From the NCBI RefSeq assembly GCF_014203275.1, contig NZ_JACHIP010000008.1, positions 60,785 through 124,784 on the forward strand: a stretch of DNA of 64,000 nt, in the 5' to 3' direction. The stretch comes from Granulicella aggregans (GTDB lineage Bacteria; Acidobacteriota; Terriglobia; Terriglobales; Acidobacteriaceae). This document shows positions 26,922-34,297 of the stretch, piece after piece. A model generated the notes under the pieces. The model ran no database searches. It was not told where the DNA came from and was given only the letters and a program-made list of their open reading frames with translations. Within the stretch, counting starts at the first letter, position 1; every line of letters starts with the position of its first letter. Both the position numbers and the translations under genes were made by a program.

Positions 26922-27941
26922 CTACTTTGCGCCGGCGGTCATCTTGAAGATGGCTTGAGCGTTGGAGCTGTCGAAGCTTAGGTCCAGGTGCTGCTTTCCG
27001 TCCTGCTCTTCGGGCAGCGGGAGACGGGTGATGAACTCGTAGAACGAACCGGGTACTTCTTTTTCGATCGGGTCGCCACTTGCGGTGCGGAACCAGCGTT
27101 TGACGCGGGCGGCGAGGAAGGCGGTCTGGCGGACGCGACCGGATTGGGAGGTCTCGACGGTGGGCTTCATGGGCTGGCCGAGGGCCTTCTGTTCGGCGGC
27201 GAGGGCGTCGACGTCGGGGACGCGGTCGGTGGCGTGGTTGAACGCATTGCCTTCAGTCGAGATCCAGGCCATCTCGGCGGATTCGGCGAGGAGGGTGTCG
27301 TAGTCGGCGAGCGTGGGGGTGGCGTGCTGGCGGGTGAAGCAGCGGGTGAGCAGCGGTAGCAGGCGGGCGGCGGCTTCGCGGGGCAGCGCGTGTTCTTTGT
27401 CGAGTTCGGCGAGGAGCTTGACCGCTTCAGGGGCGAGCGGGTCGACGGAAGTCCCGGTGACGTGGGCGACGGCTTGCTGGAAGGTAGGGGAGAAGCGGTC
27501 GGGGTGGAGCTCCGAGACGAAGAACTGGGCGATGGCTTCTGGGAACTCGACCTGGGCGTGGGATCGGCCGGTCATCTTGAGGCGCTCGAGGGGATAGACG
27601 CCGTTGAGGGCGTAGCCGAGCGGGCGGAGGATGCGGGTGATGGCCTCTTCGCCGGCGGGGAGGGTGCCCATGTTGGCGAGAAGAACGGTGCGGACGGCGC
27701 CGTGGTCGTGCATGATTTTGCGGCCTGCGAGACGGCAGTCTGAGGCGTAGGTCTTGGCGGCGGGGACGCGCTCGAGGAGGTCTTCGAAGAGAAGCATGTT
27801 GAGGGCCTGGGCGATGACGCCTCTTGAGGCTTTGGGCTCGTTTTCTTCGAGGAGGGCTTGGGGGATTTGGAGGATGCGGAGAAGACGGTCGGTGCGGGTG
27901 AGGCCGATTACCGGTTCGAGGATGATCTTCAGGGTGGACAT
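26922..27941 (-). CDS. DUF1338 protein, probable 2-oxoadipate dioxygenase/decarboxylase (HglS-like)
   Basis: 339 aa. The motif H80-G-A-V-R84 matches the HGAIR motif of Pseudomonas HglS, whose His binds the catalytic Fe(II) and whose Arg holds the substrate. GNAFNHATDRV and the later KPTVETSQSGRVRQTAF block also resemble that family. HglS converts 2-oxoadipate plus O2 into D-2-hydroxyglutarate in lysine degradation. This protein is shorter than HglS (about 460 aa), as some bacterial members are. Its neighbours on the same strand, an FAD/Fe-S dehydrogenase downstream and a class III aminotransferase upstream, fit consumption of the product and supply of the substrate. Function is by family and context, not shown directly. 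Confidence 0.8.
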   Translation of the reverse strand: MSTLKIILEPVIGLTRTDRLLRILQIPQALLEENEPKASRGVIAQALNMLLFEDLLERVPAAKTYASDCRLAGRKIMHDHGAVRTVLLANMGTLPAGEEAITRILRPLGYALNGVYPLERLKMTGRSHAQVEFPEAIAQFFVSELHPDRFSPTFQQAVAHVTGTSVDPLAPEAVKLLAELDKEHALPREAAARLLPLLTRCFTRQHATPTLADYDTLLAESAEMAWISTEGNAFNHATDRVPDVDALAAEQKALGQPMKPTVETSQSGRVRQTAFLAARVKRWFRTASGDPIEKEVPGSFYEFITRLPLPEEQDGKQHLDLSFDSSNAQAIFKMTAGAK

Positions 27942-27984
27942 TTGTGCTCCTTACTTTGTCTCTTGTGAGACGCGCGTTCGGGGT

Positions 27985-28084
27985 GGAAAGGTTCGAGCGG
28001 TTTCGGTGGCGTGGGCGGAGATGCAGGTCGTTCGACTACGGCACTCGCGATGAAACTGTGAGTGTCTCCGCTCAGGATGACGAG
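27985..28084. repeat. Dispersed repeat, family A
   Basis: GGAAAGGTTCGAGCGGTTTCGGTGG..., GGTCGTTCGACTACGG and CCGCTCAGGATGACGAG, with an internal ACTCGCG/AGTG hairpin. It separates the aminotransferase and DUF1338 genes. Confidence 0.65.
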
Positions 28085-28177
28085 TTCTTGGCACTATCAG
28101 CACAACGACAAGCGCAGCTCCCCTTCGGGGATGACAAACAAATGGGCCAGCCGACGATAAACGGCGGGGCCAAGAGG

Positions 28178-29584
28178 TTAGTTGTGCGCGGCGATGATGA
28201 CGCACTCTTCTAGTATGTCGAGGGCTACTTCCATCTCTTCGGGTGTGACGACCAGTGGAGGGCAGAGGCGGATGCTGGTCTCGCCGCAGCCGAGGAGCAG
28301 GAGGCCGCGCTCGAAGGCGAGGTCGACGATGCGGTTGCGGAGGTCCGGAGCGGGGGTGCGGGTGATGGTGTCTTTGACGATCTCGACGCCGATCATGAGG
28401 CCTCGGCCGCGGACGTCGCCGACGATAGGGTGCTTGCCGATGCCTTTTTCGGAGACCCAGGTTTGCAGGCGTTCGATGGCGGCGGTGCCTACGGCGGCGG
28501 CGTTGGCCATGGCTTCGCGTTCAATGATGTCGATGGTGGCGAGGCAGGCGGCGAGGGCGACCGGGTTGCCGCCGAAGGTGCTGGCGTGCGAGCCAGGGAC
28601 CCAGTCCATGATGTGCGCCTTGGCCATGCAGACGCTGAGCGGCATGCCGCTGGCGATGCCCTTGGCCATGGTGACGATGTCGGGCTGGACGCCGGTGTGC
28701 TCGATCGCCGTCCACTTGCCGGTGCGGCCAGCGCCGGACTGGACCTCGTCGGCGATCATGAGGATGCCGTGGCGGTCGCAGATGCGACGGATCTCTTCGA
28801 GAAAAATGTTCGGCGGGACTACATAACCTCCCTCACCTTGAATCGGTTCGACGATGATGGCGGCGACCTCTTCGGGCGGGAGGTGGGTCTTGAAGAGCTT
28901 GTCTTCGATGTAGCGGGCGCAGCCGAGACCGAAGGCTTCCGCTGCCTGCGGACCGCCGCTGCAGCCGCGATAGACGTAGGGGTAGCGAACGTGTGTGACG
29001 CCGGGAACGAAGGGACCGAAGCGGCGTTTCTGCTGCGGCTTTGAGGCGGTGAGCGAGAGCGCGCCCATGGTGCGTCCGTGGAAGCTGCCGAGAAAGCTGA
29101 TGATGTGCTGGCGGCCAGTGTGGTAGCGGGCGAGCTTGAGGGCGCACTCGACGGCTTCGGCGCCGGAGTTGCCGTAGTAGAACTTGTGCGGGCCAGCCAT
29201 GGGGGCAAGCGCGGAGAGACGCTCGGCGACCCGGGGCATCAGGTCGTAGTAGAAGTCGGTGCCCGACATGTGCAGGAACTTCGCGGCTTGCGCTTGAATC
29301 GCTGCCACAACCTCCGGGTGACAATGCCCGGTGGAGTTGACGGCGATGCCGGCGGTGAAGTCGAGGAACTCGTTCGTGTCTACGTCGGTGAGGCGACAGC
29401 CGCGGCCAGATTGGACGACGAGTGGGTAGTCGCGGGTATAGCTGGGCGACATGAGAGCTTCGTCGCGGGCGATGATGGCGGCGGCGTTGGGGCCCGGGAG
29501 AGGAGTGTTAAGGCGCGGGCCGAAGTCTTCGTGGAGCTGTGCGTTCGGGGTGGTGGCTTCGGGGATGTGGAGGGTGGCGCTCAT
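28178..29584 (-). CDS. Class III (omega) aminotransferase, GabT/lysine-6-aminotransferase-like
   Basis: 468 aa PLP enzyme. Seen are the cofactor-phosphate motif YYGNSGAEAVE, the ring-stacking SFHGRTMGAL, the IADEVQSGAGRTGK block with the Asp that binds the pyridine nitrogen, and K308 (TMAKGIASG) for the Schiff base. The family moves omega-amino groups from GABA, lysine, ornithine or similar compounds to 2-oxoglutarate. The length and the N-terminal extension fit 4-aminobutyrate-type members. Next to DUF1338, the FAD/Fe-S dehydrogenase and the ALDH7 gene, a role in converting lysine to its 6-semialdehyde is plausible but unproven. Confidence 0.88.
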   Translation of the reverse strand: MSATLHIPEATTPNAQLHEDFGPRLNTPLPGPNAAAIIARDEALMSPSYTRDYPLVVQSGRGCRLTDVDTNEFLDFTAGIAVNSTGHCHPEVVAAIQAQAAKFLHMSGTDFYYDLMPRVAERLSALAPMAGPHKFYYGNSGAEAVECALKLARYHTGRQHIISFLGSFHGRTMGALSLTASKPQQKRRFGPFVPGVTHVRYPYVYRGCSGGPQAAEAFGLGCARYIEDKLFKTHLPPEEVAAIIVEPIQGEGGYVVPPNIFLEEIRRICDRHGILMIADEVQSGAGRTGKWTAIEHTGVQPDIVTMAKGIASGMPLSVCMAKAHIMDWVPGSHASTFGGNPVALAACLATIDIIEREAMANAAAVGTAAIERLQTWVSEKGIGKHPIVGDVRGRGLMIGVEIVKDTITRTPAPDLRNRIVDLAFERGLLLLGCGETSIRLCPPLVVTPEEMEVALDILEECVIIAAHN

Positions 29585-29971
29585 GGGATGCTCCTGCCGG
29601 AACGGAGTTCGGGCGTGGTTGGGAGATCGCTGCTGTTCTGCTGCCTGTTCGAGTGCAGGGCAGGGAAGCTGAGGCTGGATTGTTTGGGGAGTTAGTCGCC
29701 GAAGAGGTTGGGGCGGGAGTGGGAGGGGATGGTGGCTGCGAGAATCTTTGCGATGCGCATTGTCCGTGCCCCCTTGCGGGCAAGTATAGCGCGGGAAGGT
29801 GAAGGTTGGGTATGCGTGTGGTGCATCTTCGGTGGGATTGTGTCGGTTCGGGAGGAAAGCGGTAGCGTGTGGCGCGAATGTCCCATCTTAGCGACGATAC
29901 GACCGTCGCGAAGGTAGGGCACCCGGCCCTGGCTGGTTTACTGTTTACTGGTGGTTTGAGGAGGGAACGAG
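29585..29971. other. Intergenic region between divergent aminotransferase and rpiA genes
   Basis: 387 bp that must contain the promoters of both genes. Apart from one family B palindrome I find no gene, RNA or clear operator. The segment around 29690-29800 is Gly-codon-like GC-rich sequence without a supported frame. Confidence 0.5.
29879..29926. repeat. Dispersed palindrome, family B
   Basis: TGTCCCATCTTAGCGACG and CGTCGCGAAGGTAGGGCACCCGG are the arms around ATACGAC. The arms differ from other copies while remaining complementary to each other. Confidence 0.65.
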
Positions 29972-30664
29972 ATGACACAGGACGAAGCGAAGCGGCTGGT
30001 GGCGAAGCGGGCGGTGGAGTTTGTCGAGGACGGCATGGCCGTCGGACTCGGGACCGGGTCGACTTCGCGGATGTTTATTGAAGAGCTCGGCGCGAAGGTG
30101 AAGGCTTCGGGGATCAAGATTCGATGCGTGGCATCGTCGGATGCGAGTAAGGCGCTGGGAGAGTCGCTCGGGCTAGAGGTGGTGTCGCTTGCGGAATTGC
30201 CGGAGCTGGATGTTTATATCGATGGCGCGGATGAAGTGGCTCGCGATGCGGACGGGAGCCTCGCGTTGATCAAGGGCGGCGGCGGAGCGCTGCTGCGGGA
30301 GAAGATCGTTGCCAGCTCGGCAAAGAAGTTCATCGTCGTCGTAGATTCGTCGAAGGTGGTGGCGAAGCTGGGGAAGTTTCCGCTGCCAATCGAGGTGATC
30401 AAGATGGCGCTGCCGCTGGTGGAAGGCAAGCTGACGGAGTTGGGGCTGAATCCGAAGCAGAGGAAGGCGAAGGATGGGTCGGTTTATCTGACGGATGAGA
30501 ACAATTACATTCTGGATTGTTCGGTGGGGGTGATCGAGAACCCGGAGGAGACGGCGGCGGAGGTTCGTGGGATTGTGGGCGTAGTGGAGCATGGGTTGTT
30601 TCTGGGGATGGCAGCTATGGCGCTTGTGGCTGGAGATGATGGCGTGACGGAGATGCAGGGGTAA
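29972..30664 (+). CDS. rpiA: Ribose-5-phosphate isomerase A
   Basis: 230 aa, the usual length. AGGAGGGAACGAG precedes the ATG. Diagnostic motifs are GLGTGSTS (phosphate loop), IDGADEV with the catalytic Asp pair, and KGGGGALLREK with the catalytic Glu/Lys. It interconverts ribose-5-phosphate and ribulose-5-phosphate in the cytosolic pentose phosphate pathway. It stands alone, bounded by family B and A repeats downstream. Confidence 0.96.
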   Translation: MTQDEAKRLVAKRAVEFVEDGMAVGLGTGSTSRMFIEELGAKVKASGIKIRCVASSDASKALGESLGLEVVSLAELPELDVYIDGADEVARDADGSLALIKGGGGALLREKIVASSAKKFIVVVDSSKVVAKLGKFPLPIEVIKMALPLVEGKLTELGLNPKQRKAKDGSVYLTDENNYILDCSVGVIENPEETAAEVRGIVGVVEHGLFLGMAAMALVAGDDGVTEMQG

Positions 30665-30687
30665 AGCGTGGGTGGGCTTGCGTGGCG

Positions 30688-30730
30688 GTCCCACTCATCG
30701 CGTGAAACAACGGCGCGATGAATGGGGCAC
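30688..30730. repeat. Dispersed palindrome, family B
   Basis: GTCCCACTCATCGCG and CGCGATGAATGGGGCAC are arms around TGAAACAACGG, 24 bp after the rpiA stop. Confidence 0.7.
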
Positions 30731-30747
30731 GAGTTTGGGGCTTTGGT

Positions 30748-30842
30748 GGCGGAAAGCTTCGGACGAATTGGGTGATGTGAGCGGTGTGGCGGGTCCTTCG
30801 CTTCGCTCAGGATGACGGCAAGAACGAACAACGGCAAGAACG
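30748..30842. repeat. Dispersed repeat, family A, full length
   Basis: AAAGCTTCGGACGAATTGGG, TGATGTGAGCGG, GGGTCCTTCGCTTCGCTCAGG and ATGACGGCAAGAACGAACAA. The core lacks the extra hairpin, so this copy shows the minimal unit. Confidence 0.7.
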
Positions 30843-30849
30843 AAAAGGG

Positions 30850-32673
30850 CTACTCGGGTTTGGCGAGGGCGTTTTCTTTGTAGGCCTTTTGCAGGATGGT
30901 GAAGGCTTGTTTCTTCTGGCCAGTGTCGGAGATGAGGCCTTTGCGGTTGAAGCCGTCCTGCACTCCTGGCAACAGGCGGACGGGGGAGCGGAAGTCCATC
31001 AGGAGCCAGGGGGTGGTTCCGCGGAGCTGGGGGATTTTGCTGAGCATGGTGATCTGGTTGCGATAGATGGCGGCCTGAAACTCTTCGGTCCAGCGCTGGG
31101 TTTCGGGGCCGTGGAGACCGGCTTTGGCGCCGCCGCCGAACTCGCTCATGATGACGGGCTTGTCGTAGCGGATGTCCCACTTTACGTTCAGGATCTTTTC
31201 CGGGGACATCTCGTACCAGCCGGCGTACTCGTTGGTGCCGAGGACGTCGAGGGATTTGCCGAGCGGGTCGTCGACGATCTTGGTGTCGCCTTCGCCGCGG
31301 ACTAGGAGAGCGGCGGTGACGAGGCGGGTGGGGTCGATCTCATGGGCGTGGTCGGCCAGCTTGGTGAGGAAAGCGGTGCGGGCGGGGGTGTTGGGGGTCT
31401 CGTTGGCGATGGACCAGAGGATGACGGAGGCCTTGTTGCGGTCGCGGCGGACGTTTTCGCCGAGTTGCTGCTTGGCTTTGACGAGCAGGGCGGGGTCGTC
31501 GAAGTGGACGGCCCAGTAGACGGGGACTTCGCTCCAGACCATGATGCCTCGGCGGTCGGCTTCGCGGGTCATGCGCTCGTCGTGGGGGTAGTGGGCGAGG
31601 CGGACGAAGTTGCAGTTGAGCTGCTGGAGCCAGTCGAAGAGGGTCTTGACGTCGGCGTCAGTGTTGACGCGGCCGCCGCGCATGGGAGCTTCGGCGTGGA
31701 CGTTGATGCCGTTGAGGGCGATGGGCTTGCCGTTGAGCAGGATGTGCGTGCCGGAGACTTCGATGGTGCGGAAGCCGATGTCATCGGTGAGCTTGTCTGA
31801 GCCGGAGGAGAGTTCGACTTTGTAGAGTTTGGGGTTGCCGGGTGCCCAGAGATTGAGGCTGGCTGGGGCGATGGAGATGGCGGCGCGACCGGATGCGTCG
31901 GTGGTGGCGTTGATGTCTACGTGGGCTTCGGGGATGGTGAGGTGGACGGCGGTGTTGGCGGGCGCGTCGGCAACGTGGACGTAGCCTTCGATGGTCTTGT
32001 GGTCGGTACGGCTTAGGTGAAGGTCGTAGTCGTCGATGAAGGCGGTCGGGACGGAGACGAGGGAGACGTCGCGGGTGAGGCCGCCGTAGTTGTACCAGTC
32101 GGTCTTGAGGGTGGGAATGCCATCGGCGAGGCGGGTGTCGTCGACGGCGATGACGGCGAAGTTCTTGCCCGGCTTGAGGGCGGCGGTGGCGTCGCAGTCG
32201 AAGGGGGTGAAGCCGCCTTCGTGGTCGCAGATGTGCTGGCCGTTGATGAAGACGCGAGCGCGGTAGTTGGCGGCTCCGATGTGGATGAAAGTGCGGCTGC
32301 CTGGCTTCGGGGTGAAGTCGAAGTCGCGCTGATACCAGAAGAGGCCTTCGTAATTCAGGAGGGCGATGTTCTGGGTGTTCCAATCACCCGGTACCTTAAC
32401 GGTGGGCGAGCGGGAGAAGCTGTACTCGATCAAGCCGTTGTTGGCGGCGTTGTTGGAGTTGGCTTCAGGCTCGCGGTTCTCGAAGAAGCCGTGTTTGTTG
32501 ATGGCACCCTGGAAGTCGGAGAGGCCGGCGGAGTAGGGGTCGAGGATGTAGTGCCAGGGACCGTTGAGGGATTGGGAGGGGCGGTGGTCGGCGTCTACGA
32601 GGACGGTCGGGGTGGACTGGGCGGCGGCAGAGGCGGAGATGAGGGCGGCGAGGGCTAGGCTTAGGATTTTCAT
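30850..32673 (-). CDS. Secreted GH2 glycoside hydrolase, beta-glucuronidase/beta-galactosidase-like
   Basis: 607 aa from ATG 32673, which begins a proper signal peptide (MKILSLALAALISASAAAQ); extension to 32895 runs through repeats and is rejected. An N-terminal sugar-binding jelly roll (about 25-200; LNGPWHYILDPYSAG, YRARVFINGQHICDHEGGFTPF), an immunoglobulin-like domain and a TIM barrel follow. The acid/base is E425 in SIANE and the nucleophile E511 in MSEFGGG. LNGINVHAE corresponds to the GH2 loop that usually reads NRHE. The exact sugar is not visible. It faces the LacI gene divergently. Confidence 0.9.
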   Translation of the reverse strand: MKILSLALAALISASAAAQSTPTVLVDADHRPSQSLNGPWHYILDPYSAGLSDFQGAINKHGFFENREPEANSNNAANNGLIEYSFSRSPTVKVPGDWNTQNIALLNYEGLFWYQRDFDFTPKPGSRTFIHIGAANYRARVFINGQHICDHEGGFTPFDCDATAALKPGKNFAVIAVDDTRLADGIPTLKTDWYNYGGLTRDVSLVSVPTAFIDDYDLHLSRTDHKTIEGYVHVADAPANTAVHLTIPEAHVDINATTDASGRAAISIAPASLNLWAPGNPKLYKVELSSGSDKLTDDIGFRTIEVSGTHILLNGKPIALNGINVHAEAPMRGGRVNTDADVKTLFDWLQQLNCNFVRLAHYPHDERMTREADRRGIMVWSEVPVYWAVHFDDPALLVKAKQQLGENVRRDRNKASVILWSIANETPNTPARTAFLTKLADHAHEIDPTRLVTAALLVRGEGDTKIVDDPLGKSLDVLGTNEYAGWYEMSPEKILNVKWDIRYDKPVIMSEFGGGAKAGLHGPETQRWTEEFQAAIYRNQITMLSKIPQLRGTTPWLLMDFRSPVRLLPGVQDGFNRKGLISDTGQKKQAFTILQKAYKENALAKPE

Positions 32674-33038
32674 GGATAAAGTCGTCGTGGAAATAGTACG
32701 CCAAATTGGTCTGACCACGCTTTTTGTGGTGCTCGTTCTTGGGTTAGTGACATAAAGGTTCAAACGGTTTGGGTTAGTGGGGGTTCGTCGTGGTCCTTCG
32801 CTTCGCTCAGAATGACGGCAATAACGGACAACGGCAGGAACAAATGCAGATCCTCCGCATCGCGAAGGATGACAACCCAAAAGTGCAAAGGCCAATGCGG
32901 GGTTCTCTCCACTGCGCTTCGCTCCGGTCGAGATGACGGTTCCGCGGGGGCGAGTGGAAATGCGAGTCGAGATGACGCTTCTGTCCGGTGAGCGGGATTG
33001 AGATGGACTGTTAAGAAGCTGGCGGGATAGGATCGGCC
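32674..33038. other. Repeat-filled divergent promoter region of GH2 and lacI-type genes
   Basis: 365 bp with a full family A copy (32754-32845) and two further partial cores. Regulatory signals for both genes must lie here, but the repeats obscure them. No gene is supported. Confidence 0.55.
32754..32940. repeat. Tandem cluster of family A repeats
   Basis: A full copy (TTCAAACGGTTTGGGTTAG, GGTCCTTCGCTTCGCTCAG, AATGACGGCAATAACGGACA) is followed by a partial core with CATCGCGAAGGATGACAA and a third with CTTCGCTCCGGTCGAGATGACGG. Confidence 0.65.
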
Positions 33039-34169
33039 ATGACTTTGAAACCAGAGAAGCCCAAAGAAAAAACAGAGAAGCCTACAGAGAACCGGCCAGT
33101 CAACCTGAAGGTGATGGCGGAGTATCTGGATCTGTCGCCGGCGACGGTGTCGATTGTGTTGAACGATGCTCCGGGGGCGAAGTCGATTGCGCCGGCTACG
33201 CGGGAGCGGGTGCTTGCTGCGGCAAAGAAGCTGGACTACAGGCCGAATACGATTGCACGATCGTTGAGAATGCGGCAGACGTTGACGATCGGCGTGATCG
33301 TGCCGGAGCTGAGTGAAGGCTACTTCACCATGGTCATGAACGGCGTGGAGCGGACGCTGATGGAGGCGGGTTACATCTACATGGTGCTGTGCCATCAGGG
33401 GCGGGCGGACCTGATCGATGAGTATCCGCGGCTGCTGATCAAGCGGGCGGTGGATGGGTTCATCCTGGTGAATACGACTCTGAACGAGACGGTGAACCAG
33501 CCGGTGGTGTCGATCTCCGGGCACAAGAAGATGAAGGGCGTGAGCAACATCGTGCTGGACCATGACCGGTCGGCGGCGCTGGCGTTGAAGCATCTGCGCG
33601 ACCAGGGGCACAAGCGAATCGTGTTCATGAAGGGGCAGAAGCATATCCCCGACTCCGAGACGCGATGGGAGAGCATTTTGAAGGTCGCGAAGACGATGGG
33701 CGTGGCGGTGCATCCGGAGCTTTGCGTGTATCTGGAGGCGAACTCTTCATCGCCGGAACTGGGGTATCCGGTGATTCGCGACCTGCTGAAGAAGACGCGG
33801 GATTTTACGGCGATCTTCAGCTTCAACGATATTGCGGCGATTGGCGCGGTGCGGGCGCTGGCGGATGTGGGGCTGTCGGTGCCGGGGGATGTGTCGGTGG
33901 TGGGCTTCGACGATATTGCTAGCGCGATGTATCAGACCCCGAGTTTGACGACGATTCGTCAGCCACTGCATAAGATGGGCGAGGCTGCGGCGCAACTGCT
34001 GGTGAAACGGATTGCGAAGCCGCACGAGGCGTATCCGGAGGAGATGACGTTCGAGCCGGAGCTGATGGTGAGGGAGTCTTCGGGAGCGGCCAGGGTGGTT
34101 GTTGCGAAAGCGCGAGGTGATGCGCATGAGACCAAGCCGGCGCTGAAGGTGGCTCGGGCGAAGCGGTAA
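33039..34169 (+). CDS. LacI-family transcriptional regulator
   Basis: 376 aa. The N-terminal helix-turn-helix reads NLKVMAEYLDLSPATVSIVLN, followed by a hinge helix (RPNTIARSLR) and a periplasmic-binding-protein-like sugar sensor with FSFNDIAAIGAVRALADVGLSVP and VVGFDDIASAMYQTPSLTTI. A short Lys-rich N-terminal stretch precedes the domain. It lies between a GH2 and a GH31 gene, so it most likely represses one or both until a sugar binds. A candidate operator is at 34235-34248. Confidence 0.93.
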   Translation: MTLKPEKPKEKTEKPTENRPVNLKVMAEYLDLSPATVSIVLNDAPGAKSIAPATRERVLAAAKKLDYRPNTIARSLRMRQTLTIGVIVPELSEGYFTMVMNGVERTLMEAGYIYMVLCHQGRADLIDEYPRLLIKRAVDGFILVNTTLNETVNQPVVSISGHKKMKGVSNIVLDHDRSAALALKHLRDQGHKRIVFMKGQKHIPDSETRWESILKVAKTMGVAVHPELCVYLEANSSSPELGYPVIRDLLKKTRDFTAIFSFNDIAAIGAVRALADVGLSVPGDVSVVGFDDIASAMYQTPSLTTIRQPLHKMGEAAAQLLVKRIAKPHEAYPEEMTFEPELMVRESSGAARVVVAKARGDAHETKPALKVARAKR

Positions 34170-34234
34170 TGCGTGCGCTTCTGTACAGGTGCGTGGCGGG
34201 CGCGTTAGATTAGCTTGGGACGTATATATCTCGA

Positions 34235-34248
34235 TAAAAATCGTTTTA
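34235..34248. promoter_or_regulatory. Candidate LacI-family operator before the GH31 gene
   Basis: TAAAAATCGTTTTA contains AATCGTTT, fitting the family consensus AANCGNTT, with A/T flanks that are mirror images. It lies 50-63 bp upstream of the GH31 start, suitable for repression by the adjacent regulator. Confidence 0.4.
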
Positions 34249-34297
34249 GGTTGGCTTCGGTTGGTTGTGTCGACGAAGCCTCCGATGGGAGCAGGGA

